Positions 6,509 to 11,681 of a stretch of 11,681 nt of DNA are shown one piece after another. Source of the DNA: Elusimicrobiota bacterium (lineage in GTDB: Bacteria > Elusimicrobiota > Elusimicrobia > O2-12-FULL-59-9). Under the pieces are notes generated by a model, which saw nothing but the letters and a program-made list of their open reading frames with translations, was not told where the DNA came from and ran no database searches. Each line of letters starts with the position of its first letter. Within the stretch, counting starts at the first letter, position 1. Location of the stretch: positions 1 to 11,681 of the forward strand of contig JACQRQ010000105.1 of the NCBI GenBank assembly GCA_016206405.1, written 5' to 3'. The translations under genes and the position numbers were made by a program.

Positions 6509-7281
6509 GGACCTATTTTCTGGCGGTCTATACCTTATGGCAGCGGGAAGTGGTGCGATTCTTTCGCCAAAAAAGCCGCGTCATCGGCGCCGTCGCTCCG
6601 CCTCTCGTGTTCTGGTTCCTGATCGGTTCCGGGCTAGACTCCTCTTTTCATGTCGCCCCGAGCTCGGGAGGCCTGGATTATTTCCGGTTTTTCTTTCCGG
6701 GAACGGTGCTTTTGATCGTGCTTTTCACTTCCATTTTCTCGACGATTTCAATTATCGAGGACCGCAGGGAGGGTTTCCTGCAATCGGTGCTGGTGGCGCC
6801 GATACCGCGTTCCAGCCTGGTCTTGGGAGACACCTTGGGCGGGACCACCATCGCGATGCTGCAGGGAGCCGCTTTCATGCTGCTGTCGCCTGCCGCAGGC
6901 ATTCATTTCACGCCTTACTCCTTCGCCCTCACCGTCTTATTCTTATTCCTGACCTCTTTCAGTTTGACGGCTCTGGGCTTCATCCTGGCTTGGCAGCTCG
7001 ATTCCGTCCAGGGATTTCACGCCATCATGAACCTGCTTTTAATGCCCATGTGGCTTCTCTCGGGCGCGCTTTTTCCCGTGGAGGGCTCCCCTCTCTGGCT
7101 GCACCGCATGATGCAGGTCAACCCGCTGACCTACGGCATCGACGGACTCCGGCATGGCTTCTACATGACCGGCACCCAGCATAGCCTGCGCCTGTTTCCT
7201 CTGAGCGATTGCCTTGCGGCGGTTTGCCTCTTCGGCGCGGCGACGTTTGTGGGGGCGCTCTGGGTCAGCGGAAGGCGCTAA
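6505..7281 (+). CDS. ABC-2 type transporter permease
   Basis: The membrane subunit partnering the ATPase just upstream. It has 258 residues from the ATG at 6505, chosen for the 4-nt ATGA overlap and the SD-like GGGACAGG; an upstream in-frame start at 6484 would lie inside the ATPase. Six hydrophobic segments are visible at about 27-43, 62-84, 107-130, 137-163, 171-191 and 235-254. Family-typical stretches are the EDRREGFLQSVLVAP loop at 85-99 (coupling region), MPMWLLSGALFP at 180-191 and NPLTYGIDGLRH at 206-217, all characteristic of DrrB-like (COG0842) permeases. The stop codon is overlapped by the U-run of the opposing RNA gene's terminator. Confidence 0.93.
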   Translation: MRTYFLAVYTLWQREVVRFFRQKSRVIGAVAPPLVFWFLIGSGLDSSFHVAPSSGGLDYFRFFFPGTVLLIVLFTSIFSTISIIEDRREGFLQSVLVAPIPRSSLVLGDTLGGTTIAMLQGAAFMLLSPAAGIHFTPYSFALTVLFLFLTSFSLTALGFILAWQLDSVQGFHAIMNLLLMPMWLLSGALFPVEGSPLWLHRMMQVNPLTYGIDGLRHGFYMTGTQHSLRLFPLSDCLAAVCLFGAATFVGALWVSGRR

Positions 7282-7331
7282 AAAACGAAAGGGCGTGAAA
7301 GCAACCTCTCTATCTGCTTTCACGCCCTTTT
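7280..7331. terminator. Bidirectional intrinsic terminator, perfect 16-bp stem
   Basis: AAAGGGCGTGAAAGCA (7288-7303) and its exact complement (7315-7330) enclose an 11-nt loop. Read on the plus strand it ends the permease unit with TTTT (7328-7331). Read on the minus strand it is followed by six U's (A-run 7280-7285), giving a stronger terminator for the opposing small RNA. The A-run overlaps the permease stop codon. Confidence 0.9.
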
Positions 7332-7461
7332 ACCGCAACCTCGCAGACACCCGCCGCTGGGACGGGCCCTACTCGGACTTACGTTCGCGCTACCTAACGG
7401 CCTGCGAACCAACCGACCGCGAACCAACGGACTGAATGCGGCACAATCACTCCGCTGTGCC
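7282..7461 (-). ncRNA. Putative stand-alone small RNA (about 180 nt)
   Basis: A minus-strand unit with a near-consensus promoter at 7468-7495 and a strong terminator at 7288-7330 encloses about 120 bp that code for nothing convincing on either strand. Predicted transcription begins near 7461. The RNA would open with a 6-bp hairpin (GGCACA/TGTGCC, 7440-7461). It contains the 10-mer GTTGGTTCGC twice at a 15-nt period (plus-strand 7404-7413 and 7419-7428), a GTTCGCG/CGCGAAC pairing, and a CCCG/CGGG stem, then the terminator hairpin. Size is like 6S RNA, but I could not demonstrate the 6S closed-stem and central-bubble fold, nor SRP, tmRNA or RNase P motifs. Family unassigned. Confidence 0.6.
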
Positions 7462-7467
7462 ACTCTC

Positions 7468-7495
7468 AGTATAACAGACTCCCCCATTTTGTCAA
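7468..7495 (-). promoter_or_regulatory. Near-consensus sigma70-type promoter of the small RNA
   Basis: Minus strand: TTGACA (7490-7495), a 16-bp spacer, and TATACT (7468-7473) with an upstream TGT giving an extended -10. This is the best promoter in the window, with a perfect -35, and it points toward a region without a coding gene. Confidence 0.78.
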
Positions 7496-7531
7496 GACCC
7501 AGATGAATTATGCTGCCTGCTCAAGAAAGGC

Positions 7532-7560
7532 TTGCGGAAGCGAAGGCGCCCTGCTAAACT
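7532..7560 (+). promoter_or_regulatory. Promoter of the metallopeptidase-like gene, probably leaderless
   Basis: TTGCGG (7532-7537) and TAAACT (7555-7560) are spaced 17 bp. The ATG at 7567 follows after 6 nt (atcttc), so the transcript would begin at or beside the start codon. No SD is present. Confidence 0.5.
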
Positions 7561-7566
7561 ATCTTC

Positions 7567-9795
7567 ATGCGGCGATCAATGCCGATTTTTTTACTTCCTG
7601 CCTTTTTGGCGCTGGCGGCCGTTTCCCCGCAGGCGCAAATTTTTCCGCGGCCGGCAGAAATAGAATACATGCCGATTCCTCTTTGGGACGACCGATATCC
7701 TCAATCGGCGTGGATCTATTTAATGGAATTCGAGCCTGATCTCGTCCAAAAATCGCAATGGGACAAGCTCCACCCCAAGGTCCAGGTGGAGATGCTTAAC
7801 ACCGCCCGCCAGAAAGCGCCTGAAAGAGAAAAGGAGGTCCAGAGGCGGCTTGTGGAAATTAACGGACTCTGCGGCATGCGGAAGCTTTATGACTTCGAGA
7901 AAAAGATGAAAGACGGCAGGTCGGCCTGCGACTTGCGGCCCGTGCGGCAGATCGCCGACTCCGAAATCGCCGCCTTGGCGATATGGAAAGGCGAGGACCC
8001 GGCCTTGGATATACGCCGGCGGCGCGACCGGGTCCTGCGCTTTTTGGCCAAGCTCGAGAATCGGGAGAAGTTCGACGCGCAGGAAAAAGCATGGGCCGCC
8101 GAGCACCTGCCGCCGCGCTACGCCCCGCTTTTAGACGGCGCGGGCCGGAACACGGACGCGGCGCGGAAGCTGGCTCAAAGCCTACGGCCGGACGGCCCAC
8201 TCCCGGCCTCCGCCCGGCTCAGGATCAGCGCCCAAGACGCGCAGTTGGCGCGGCGCATTTTCGACGGCGGCGGCAGTCGGGAAAAGCCGGTGGAGGGCGG
8301 CGTGCGGATGGAGCCCCCCTCCCGTGTTCCGGCCCGCGGACCGAAACTCGATGTCGCCAAGGACATGAAGCGCGGGCTCATGAGCCGTCTGGACGCCCCT
8401 CCTCCCATGGACTCAAAGGCGATCCGCAGGCGCGTCGAACAATTCCACCATGATAGCCCTGAGGAGCGCCGCCTGAGCGAGGCATGGCGCGCGCATCTGA
8501 AGGAAAACCTCAAGCACAATTCCGTCGGCCGGGACGTCCTGGATTATGTAGGCCCCGATTTGCCCCACATCCGCCTGCGGCGAGTCGAGATGATGGAATC
8601 GCTGACCAACCATACCTACGCCAGCTACATGCCGGGGTCCAACTCCATCGTCGTCGAAGCGGACAAACTGCGGGCGGCGGTCGGGGATTTGGGCGGTCCA
8701 ACTCTACCCGAAGACCCCCGCGAGTTCGCCCGCTATTTGAACCGGAATCCCAAAATGCGGGAGAGAGTTTTTAAGACCTATAACGAACCGATGCTGCACG
8801 AGCTCGTCCATGCCGGCCAGGACAAGGCCTTCGGGGTGACGCACCTTCGGGAAACCTTCAAAGCGCCGACCGCTGAAGATGAAAAACACGCCTTCGGGGC
8901 GCAATTGAAGTACATGACGGCCGGCCTTAAGGACCCCGGCTACTTGAAGGAAACGACAGGGCTCGCGATCGTCGGGCGCGTTTCGTTGGAAAGCTACTTG
9001 ATGGACCGCGACCAGTACAACCGCGATATCGACGCCACTTACGGCAATACGCCGGCAAAAAAAATGCTGGAGCTTTACGACTTCCGGGAAAAGACCGATC
9101 GCGAGGAGGGCGGCCTCAAGCCTGGAGAACGGCTGGCCCATGCCCGCAGCCAGGCCAGGGAGGCCCACGAACGCTTGGACCGGTTCTATTCTCAATTCCA
9201 GGACGCCGAGGCCCGGCGCTGGGAGCGCGACAATCCCGAGGGCCTGGCCAAGCTGGCGGAAAGGGTTGCCGGCCGGGACCCGGACAAAGCGCTGGAGCTC
9301 TTGGCCGTCGCCCAATCGCGCGTCCCGCAGTCCGACGTGGGGCTGCGGCGCGGCATGCAGAGAACGGCGGACCGCGCCATGGCGAAGCAGGTCAAGAACC
9401 TCCGCGAGGATTTCCGCAAAGCGCGCCGCAACCACGAGCACGCTTACGTTGCTGATTCCATTTTTGCCCTGGAAAAAAGGCAGGAACAGCTTGCCGGCGA
9501 GGCCCGGTTCGGCGATTTAGACCGCATGAAAGAGACCTCCTACCCCATCGCGATCGAACACTACAAGCACAATCTGGATTTCAAACGGGCGCGGGTCATT
9601 TGGCCGCCGGCCGAAGTGGAAGATTTTATACGCAAAGGCTCGGAACTCGCCCGCGCGCGCGGCGACCGCAAAGCGCTCGCCTACTTTGAAGAAAAGAAGA
9701 AGGTTTGGGCGGACTTTTATAAGGAGCTCGACAAGCAGGAGAAACAGCCCCCTTCTACAAACTTCGCGTGGCTGGACGGCTTGAAGAAACCATGA
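7567..9795 (+). CDS. Secreted HELVH zinc-metallopeptidase-like protein
   Basis: A 742-residue protein that I cannot assign to a named family. Residues 1-24 form a signal peptide (MRR, hydrophobic 6-19, likely cleavage near 23-25). A charged helical region covers about 60-320. A metallopeptidase-like core lies at about 320-480: a strand region TYASYMPGSNSIVVEADKL (350-368), then MLHELVHAGQ (409-418) with the zinc-site HExxH at 411-415, and a following acidic helix AEDEKHAF (436-443) whose E437 or E439 is the likely third ligand, as in gluzincins. Residues 510-742 are highly charged and helical, probably coiled coil or repeat-like. The substrate is unknown; an envelope or extracellular role is inferred. 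The stop overlaps the next gene's ATG (ATGA). Confidence 0.8.
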   Translation: MRRSMPIFLLPAFLALAAVSPQAQIFPRPAEIEYMPIPLWDDRYPQSAWIYLMEFEPDLVQKSQWDKLHPKVQVEMLNTARQKAPEREKEVQRRLVEINGLCGMRKLYDFEKKMKDGRSACDLRPVRQIADSEIAALAIWKGEDPALDIRRRRDRVLRFLAKLENREKFDAQEKAWAAEHLPPRYAPLLDGAGRNTDAARKLAQSLRPDGPLPASARLRISAQDAQLARRIFDGGGSREKPVEGGVRMEPPSRVPARGPKLDVAKDMKRGLMSRLDAPPPMDSKAIRRRVEQFHHDSPEERRLSEAWRAHLKENLKHNSVGRDVLDYVGPDLPHIRLRRVEMMESLTNHTYASYMPGSNSIVVEADKLRAAVGDLGGPTLPEDPREFARYLNRNPKMRERVFKTYNEPMLHELVHAGQDKAFGVTHLRETFKAPTAEDEKHAFGAQLKYMTAGLKDPGYLKETTGLAIVGRVSLESYLMDRDQYNRDIDATYGNTPAKKMLELYDFREKTDREEGGLKPGERLAHARSQAREAHERLDRFYSQFQDAEARRWERDNPEGLAKLAERVAGRDPDKALELLAVAQSRVPQSDVGLRRGMQRTADRAMAKQVKNLREDFRKARRNHEHAYVADSIFALEKRQEQLAGEARFGDLDRMKETSYPIAIEHYKHNLDFKRARVIWPPAEVEDFIRKGSELARARGDRKALAYFEEKKKVWADFYKELDKQEKQPPSTNFAWLDGLKKP

Positions 9796-10436
9796 GGATA
9801 ATGAACCGCTTGCTGAATTTGAATATCCGCATTCTGCTCCTGGCCGCCGCAGGCTTGTTGACTGCCTCCGGACTCAGCCTGTATTTCGCGCGCCAAGCGC
9901 CGCCCCCCGGCTTTGCCGCGCATGTTTCTTCCGATGGAACGATGCGGTGCCAAGTCCCGGAAGGCTGGCGAGCGGTGCGGGTCTCGCGCTGGGTCTCCGC
10001 AACCCCACGGGCGGTATTTCTTCCGCCTTCTCCGGAACCCGGGCACGGCGAGTCCGCGTTGCTGTGGGCCTATTATTACGCCAAAAACGGATCGATTTTC
10101 AAGGAGCCGGACAGCTACCTTCTTGCGCACAGACAAACTTCCAAGGTTCTGTCCAAGGGGCCCGTCATTGAAGGCGCGGTCAATGGACATCCCGCGCGAA
10201 GCTTCTGGACCGTGCGCGCCCTTGCCCGGCTCAACGGCGCGAAAACCGAAGACCGCCTGGTCAAAGAGGTCCATACCCTCATCGCCGCGCCGGAAGGCTT
10301 TTTTGTCCTGGGCTACTTGGCCGGCCTGGACGAAACTGGGAACTCGAACAATGCTCCCTTGACGGGGCAATACGCCCGCTTCGTCCGCAGCTTCCAAAGT
10401 CCCCTCATGGAAAGCGGGTCAAGCTTGCGATTTTAG
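9792..10436 (+). CDS. Small exported protein, possibly PsbP-like fold
   Basis: No family is recognised with confidence. From the ATG at 9792 it has 214 residues: a hydrophobic N-terminal segment (about 11-32) acting as signal or anchor, then a soluble domain. The pattern of an N-terminal SDGTMRCQVPEGW, a middle NGHPARSFWTV, and a late EGFFVLGYLAG followed by a closing FVRSFQSP resembles PsbP/DUF1795-type domains, but this is only a fold-level impression. It starts inside the stop of the metallopeptidase-like gene (ATGA), so the two are co-translated; an alternative ATG at 9801 follows GAGG with tight spacing. Co-translation suggests an accessory or partner role in the envelope. Confidence 0.72.
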   Translation: MRIMNRLLNLNIRILLLAAAGLLTASGLSLYFARQAPPPGFAAHVSSDGTMRCQVPEGWRAVRVSRWVSATPRAVFLPPSPEPGHGESALLWAYYYAKNGSIFKEPDSYLLAHRQTSKVLSKGPVIEGAVNGHPARSFWTVRALARLNGAKTEDRLVKEVHTLIAAPEGFFVLGYLAGLDETGNSNNAPLTGQYARFVRSFQSPLMESGSSLRF

Positions 10437-10460
10437 CACGCCTAGCTGCCTCTCGCGGTC

Positions 10461-10489
10461 TTGACGCCGGGCCATCGGTATGGTATATC
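10461..10489 (+). promoter_or_regulatory. Promoter of the nucleotidyltransferase/RHH pair
   Basis: TTGACG (10461-10466) and TATATC (10484-10489) are spaced 17 bp. Transcription would begin near 10496, leaving a leader of about 6 nt or none before the ATG at 10502. A further -10-like TAGTAT lies at 10491-10496, 5 nt from the ATG. Confidence 0.6.
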
Positions 10490-10503
10490 CTAGTATATAC
10501 CAT
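10480..10503. promoter_or_regulatory. Palindromic candidate operator over -10 and start codon
   Basis: ATGGTATAT (10480-10488) and ATATACCAT (10495-10503) are perfect 9-bp inverted arms with a 6-bp spacer. The palindrome covers the -10 hexamer, the predicted transcription start and the first two bases of the start codon. That is an ideal site for autorepression by the ribbon-helix-helix protein encoded by the second gene. Confidence 0.68.
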
Positions 10504-10966
10504 GTTCTTGTACGACGTCGTGAGCGCGCTGGAGAAGGGGAGGGTCCGCTTCGCGATTGCGGGCGGCTGTGCGGTCGCCCTCCATGGCGCCGTGCGCGGA
10601 ACCATGGACGTGGACATCGTCCTGCGCCTGTCTAGAGCCGATTTCCTGGCGGCCGAATCGGCCTTAAAAGCTCTGGGGTTGATGCCGCGGCTTCCCGTCT
10701 CCGCTGGCGAGGTCTTCGATTTCCGCGAGGAATATATCCGGAATAGAAATCTCATCGCTTGGAGCTTCTCGAATCCAAAAGATCCTTCGCAGGCCGTGGA
10801 CATTATCATCACGCATGACCTTGCCAAGCTCAAAGTCAAGAAAATCGTCTCCGGAGGACGGACCTTGCCGGTTTTGGCGGTCTCCGACCTCATCGCGATG
10901 AAGAAGGCCGCCGGGAGGCCGCAGGACCTGGAGGACGCCCGCGCTCTGGAAGAGTTATGGCCATGA
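10502..10966 (+). CDS. Minimal nucleotidyltransferase, AbiEii-like (putative toxin)
   Basis: A 154-residue protein of the pol-beta-type nucleotidyltransferase superfamily. It shows the GG motif at 21-22 (AIAGGCAVALHG, 18-29), the metal-binding acidic pair in RGTMDVDIVL (32-41, D36 and D38), a probable third acid at D100 in QAVDIIIT, and a C-terminal SDLIAMKKAAGRPQDLEDARALEE (128-151) typical of the AbiEii/DUF6036 group. Known relatives transfer nucleotides to tRNA or proteins and act as toxins; that function is inferred here. All catalytic acids are present, so it should be active. Its stop overlaps the next gene. It has no SD and sits directly behind a palindromic promoter. Confidence 0.82.
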   Translation: MFLYDVVSALEKGRVRFAIAGGCAVALHGAVRGTMDVDIVLRLSRADFLAAESALKALGLMPRLPVSAGEVFDFREEYIRNRNLIAWSFSNPKDPSQAVDIIITHDLAKLKVKKIVSGGRTLPVLAVSDLIAMKKAAGRPQDLEDARALEELWP

Positions 10967-11244
10967 GGCCCACTCAGTTTTTCCCGGCGGATTACCTGGA
11001 GCGGTGCCGGTCCATGCGGCCGGAGCAGATTGTCCGATTTTTGGAGGAGTTTCGGACCTTGCATTTCAAGCCGGAGAATCCTGTCAAGAGCCGGCTGATC
11101 AGCCTCAAGGTCCCAGAGCCGCTATTGGAAGCATTTAAGACCAAGGCCCGGCTCAGCGGAATCCCCTACCAGACTCAAATCAAGCGCCTGATGGCCCTCT
11201 GGCTTGAGCCTTCCGCCCCCCGCCCCGCGCGAACCCGCCCCTAA
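10963..11244 (+). CDS. Ribbon-helix-helix (CopG/BrnA-like) protein, putative antitoxin
   Basis: A 93-residue protein. The RHH core is RLISLKVPEPLLEAFKTKAR (44-63) plus LSGIPYQTQIKRLMALWL (64-81): a beta strand (44-50) and two helices. The IPYQTQIKRLM pattern is characteristic of BrnA/CopG antitoxins that dimerise and bind operator DNA. An N-terminal region of about 40 residues is unique and could contact the partner. I chose ATG 10963 over 10957: GGAAGAG at 10948-10954 is 8 nt away and the ATGA overlap with the nucleotidyltransferase stop is typical. Position after the enzyme gene is the reverse of the commonest antitoxin-first order. Confidence 0.82.
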   Translation: MRPTQFFPADYLERCRSMRPEQIVRFLEEFRTLHFKPENPVKSRLISLKVPEPLLEAFKTKARLSGIPYQTQIKRLMALWLEPSAPRPARTRP

Positions 11245-11275
11245 TAGTTCTCTCGTTCATGCGGGCCGGGCGCTC

Positions 11276-11343
11276 CATGTAAAATTTTGCGCATGCGCAA
11301 ATAAAAGCATGTAAAGTTTTGCTTTAAGGCAAAATTTTACATG
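11276..11343. repeat. Three-copy 15-bp repeat, direct and inverted
   Basis: CATGTAAAATTTTGC at 11276-11290, a one-mismatch direct copy at 11308-11322 (G for A at base 9), and an exact inverted copy GCAAAATTTTACATG at 11329-11343. Copies 2 and 3 form a 15-bp hairpin with a 6-nt loop and one G-U pair. A 16-bp perfect palindrome TTTGCGCATGCGCAAA overlaps copy 1 (11286-11301). The AT-rich block contrasts sharply with the GC-rich surroundings and stops 9 bp before the first codon of the ATPase remnant. It may be the end of a small mobile element or a regulator-binding region. Confidence 0.8.
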
Positions 11344-11352
11344 TGCCCATGA

Positions 11353-11664
11353 GATTGGTCCGAACTCCAGGACGAAGCCGCCCGGTTTGAGAATCTGGTC
11401 GCATCCCACCTGCTGAAGCTTGTCCATTGGCTGCATGACCGGGAGGGGCACGCCGCCAAGCTCTATTTCCTGCGCGACACTTCCAAGCGGGAGGCGGACT
11501 TTTTGGTGACCGTAGATGAGAAGGCATGGTTTGCGATGGAGGCCAAGAGCCAGGACCAGGCGGTCTCGGCGAACCTGCGCTACTTCCGGGACAAGCTAAA
11601 AATCCCTTTCAGCGACGGCGTCCGCGTCCTCTCGGCCGGCAAACTTCTCGCCGCCCTGATCTGA
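11353..11664 (+). pseudogene. Decapitated AAA-ATPase/DUF4143 protein, C-terminal remnant
   Basis: An open frame of 103 codons runs from just after an in-frame TGA (11350-11352) to the TGA at 11662-11664, with no ATG at its beginning. Its translation starts DWSELQDEAARFENLVASHL and continues with LYFLRDTSKREADFLV and AMEAKS, the conserved C-terminal DUF4143 domain (nuclease-like fold) of the common single-chain AAA ATPases. The Walker A/B ATPase half and about 250-300 residues are missing; the break falls at the inverted repeat. The remaining frame has no stops or frameshifts, so the loss may be recent, or a shorter product is made from an internal TTG/ATG. Confidence 0.82.
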
Positions 11665-11681
11665 AAACTCGCCCCGCCGCC

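Noticed and set aside
7332..7460. tRNA, tmRNA or SRP RNA in the stretch after the permease
   Set aside because: No cloverleaf, no T-loop consensus in the correct context, no CCA end and no SRP GGAAGCAGC core were found on either strand; only an unassigned small RNA is supported.
8704..9441. Minus-strand open frame of 245 codons opposite the metallopeptidase-like gene
   Set aside because: It lies wholly inside the 742-codon plus-strand gene that has a signal peptide, promoter and HELVH motif; the antisense product has no signature or SD.
9717..10397. Minus-strand open frame of 226 codons
   Set aside because: It overlaps the ends of two co-translated plus-strand genes and has no motif or promoter; explained by GC-rich third positions.
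11276..11343. CRISPR array
   Set aside because: Copies are only 15 bp, one is inverted, spacing is unequal (17 and 6 bp) and no cas gene is nearby.
11257..11527. Minus-strand open frames across the repeat and ATPase remnant
   Set aside because: They run antisense to a recognisable DUF4143 domain and through the repeat block, with no family features.

Overview
The window is about 11.7 kb of GC-rich bacterial DNA. Signal peptides, periplasmic-type proteins and an RHH/nucleotidyltransferase accessory pair fit a Gram-negative, probably uncultured lineage. An Elusimicrobiota-like genome is my best guess, but no rRNA or other decisive marker is present, so this is weak.

Layout. (1) Positions 1-4000 lie on the minus strand: recA (213-1289) with an extended -10 promoter and a strong Shine-Dalgarno; a membrane-anchored class A beta-lactamase-like serine hydrolase (1366-2361); and two tandem, diverged copies of a small secreted/membrane protein of unknown function (2582-3304 and 3362-3964), followed by a terminator. 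(2) From 4200 the plus strand carries a compact unit: a chlorite dismutase/HemQ-family heme protein, a PduO-type cobalamin adenosyltransferase and a DrrA/DrrB-type ABC exporter pair overlapping by ATGA. It closes with a near-perfect bidirectional terminator. (3) Facing it on the minus strand (about 7282-7461) is a probable stand-alone small RNA gene with a consensus promoter, a 15-nt internal repeat and the same terminator. (4) 7567-10436 is a two-gene unit: a 742-residue secreted HELVH zinc-metallopeptidase-like protein and a small exported protein. (5) 10502-11244 is an accessory module: an AbiEii-like minimal nucleotidyltransferase overlapping a ribbon-helix-helix protein, with a 9-bp-arm palindrome across the promoter and start codon. 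This looks like a toxin-antitoxin operon. (6) 11276-11664 holds three copies of a 15-bp sequence in direct and inverted orientation, directly abutting the decapitated C-terminal part of an AAA-ATPase/DUF4143 gene.

A theme across the window is the form of gene starts. recA and the two small paralogues have Shine-Dalgarno sequences. Several transcription-unit heads (2361, 4200, 5549, 7567, and 10502 loosely) instead have no SD and a -10-like hexamer only 5-7 nt before the ATG, as expected for leaderless mRNAs. The most system-like novelty candidates are the nucleotidyltransferase/RHH operon, the orphan small RNA, and the repeat-flanked ATPase remnant.
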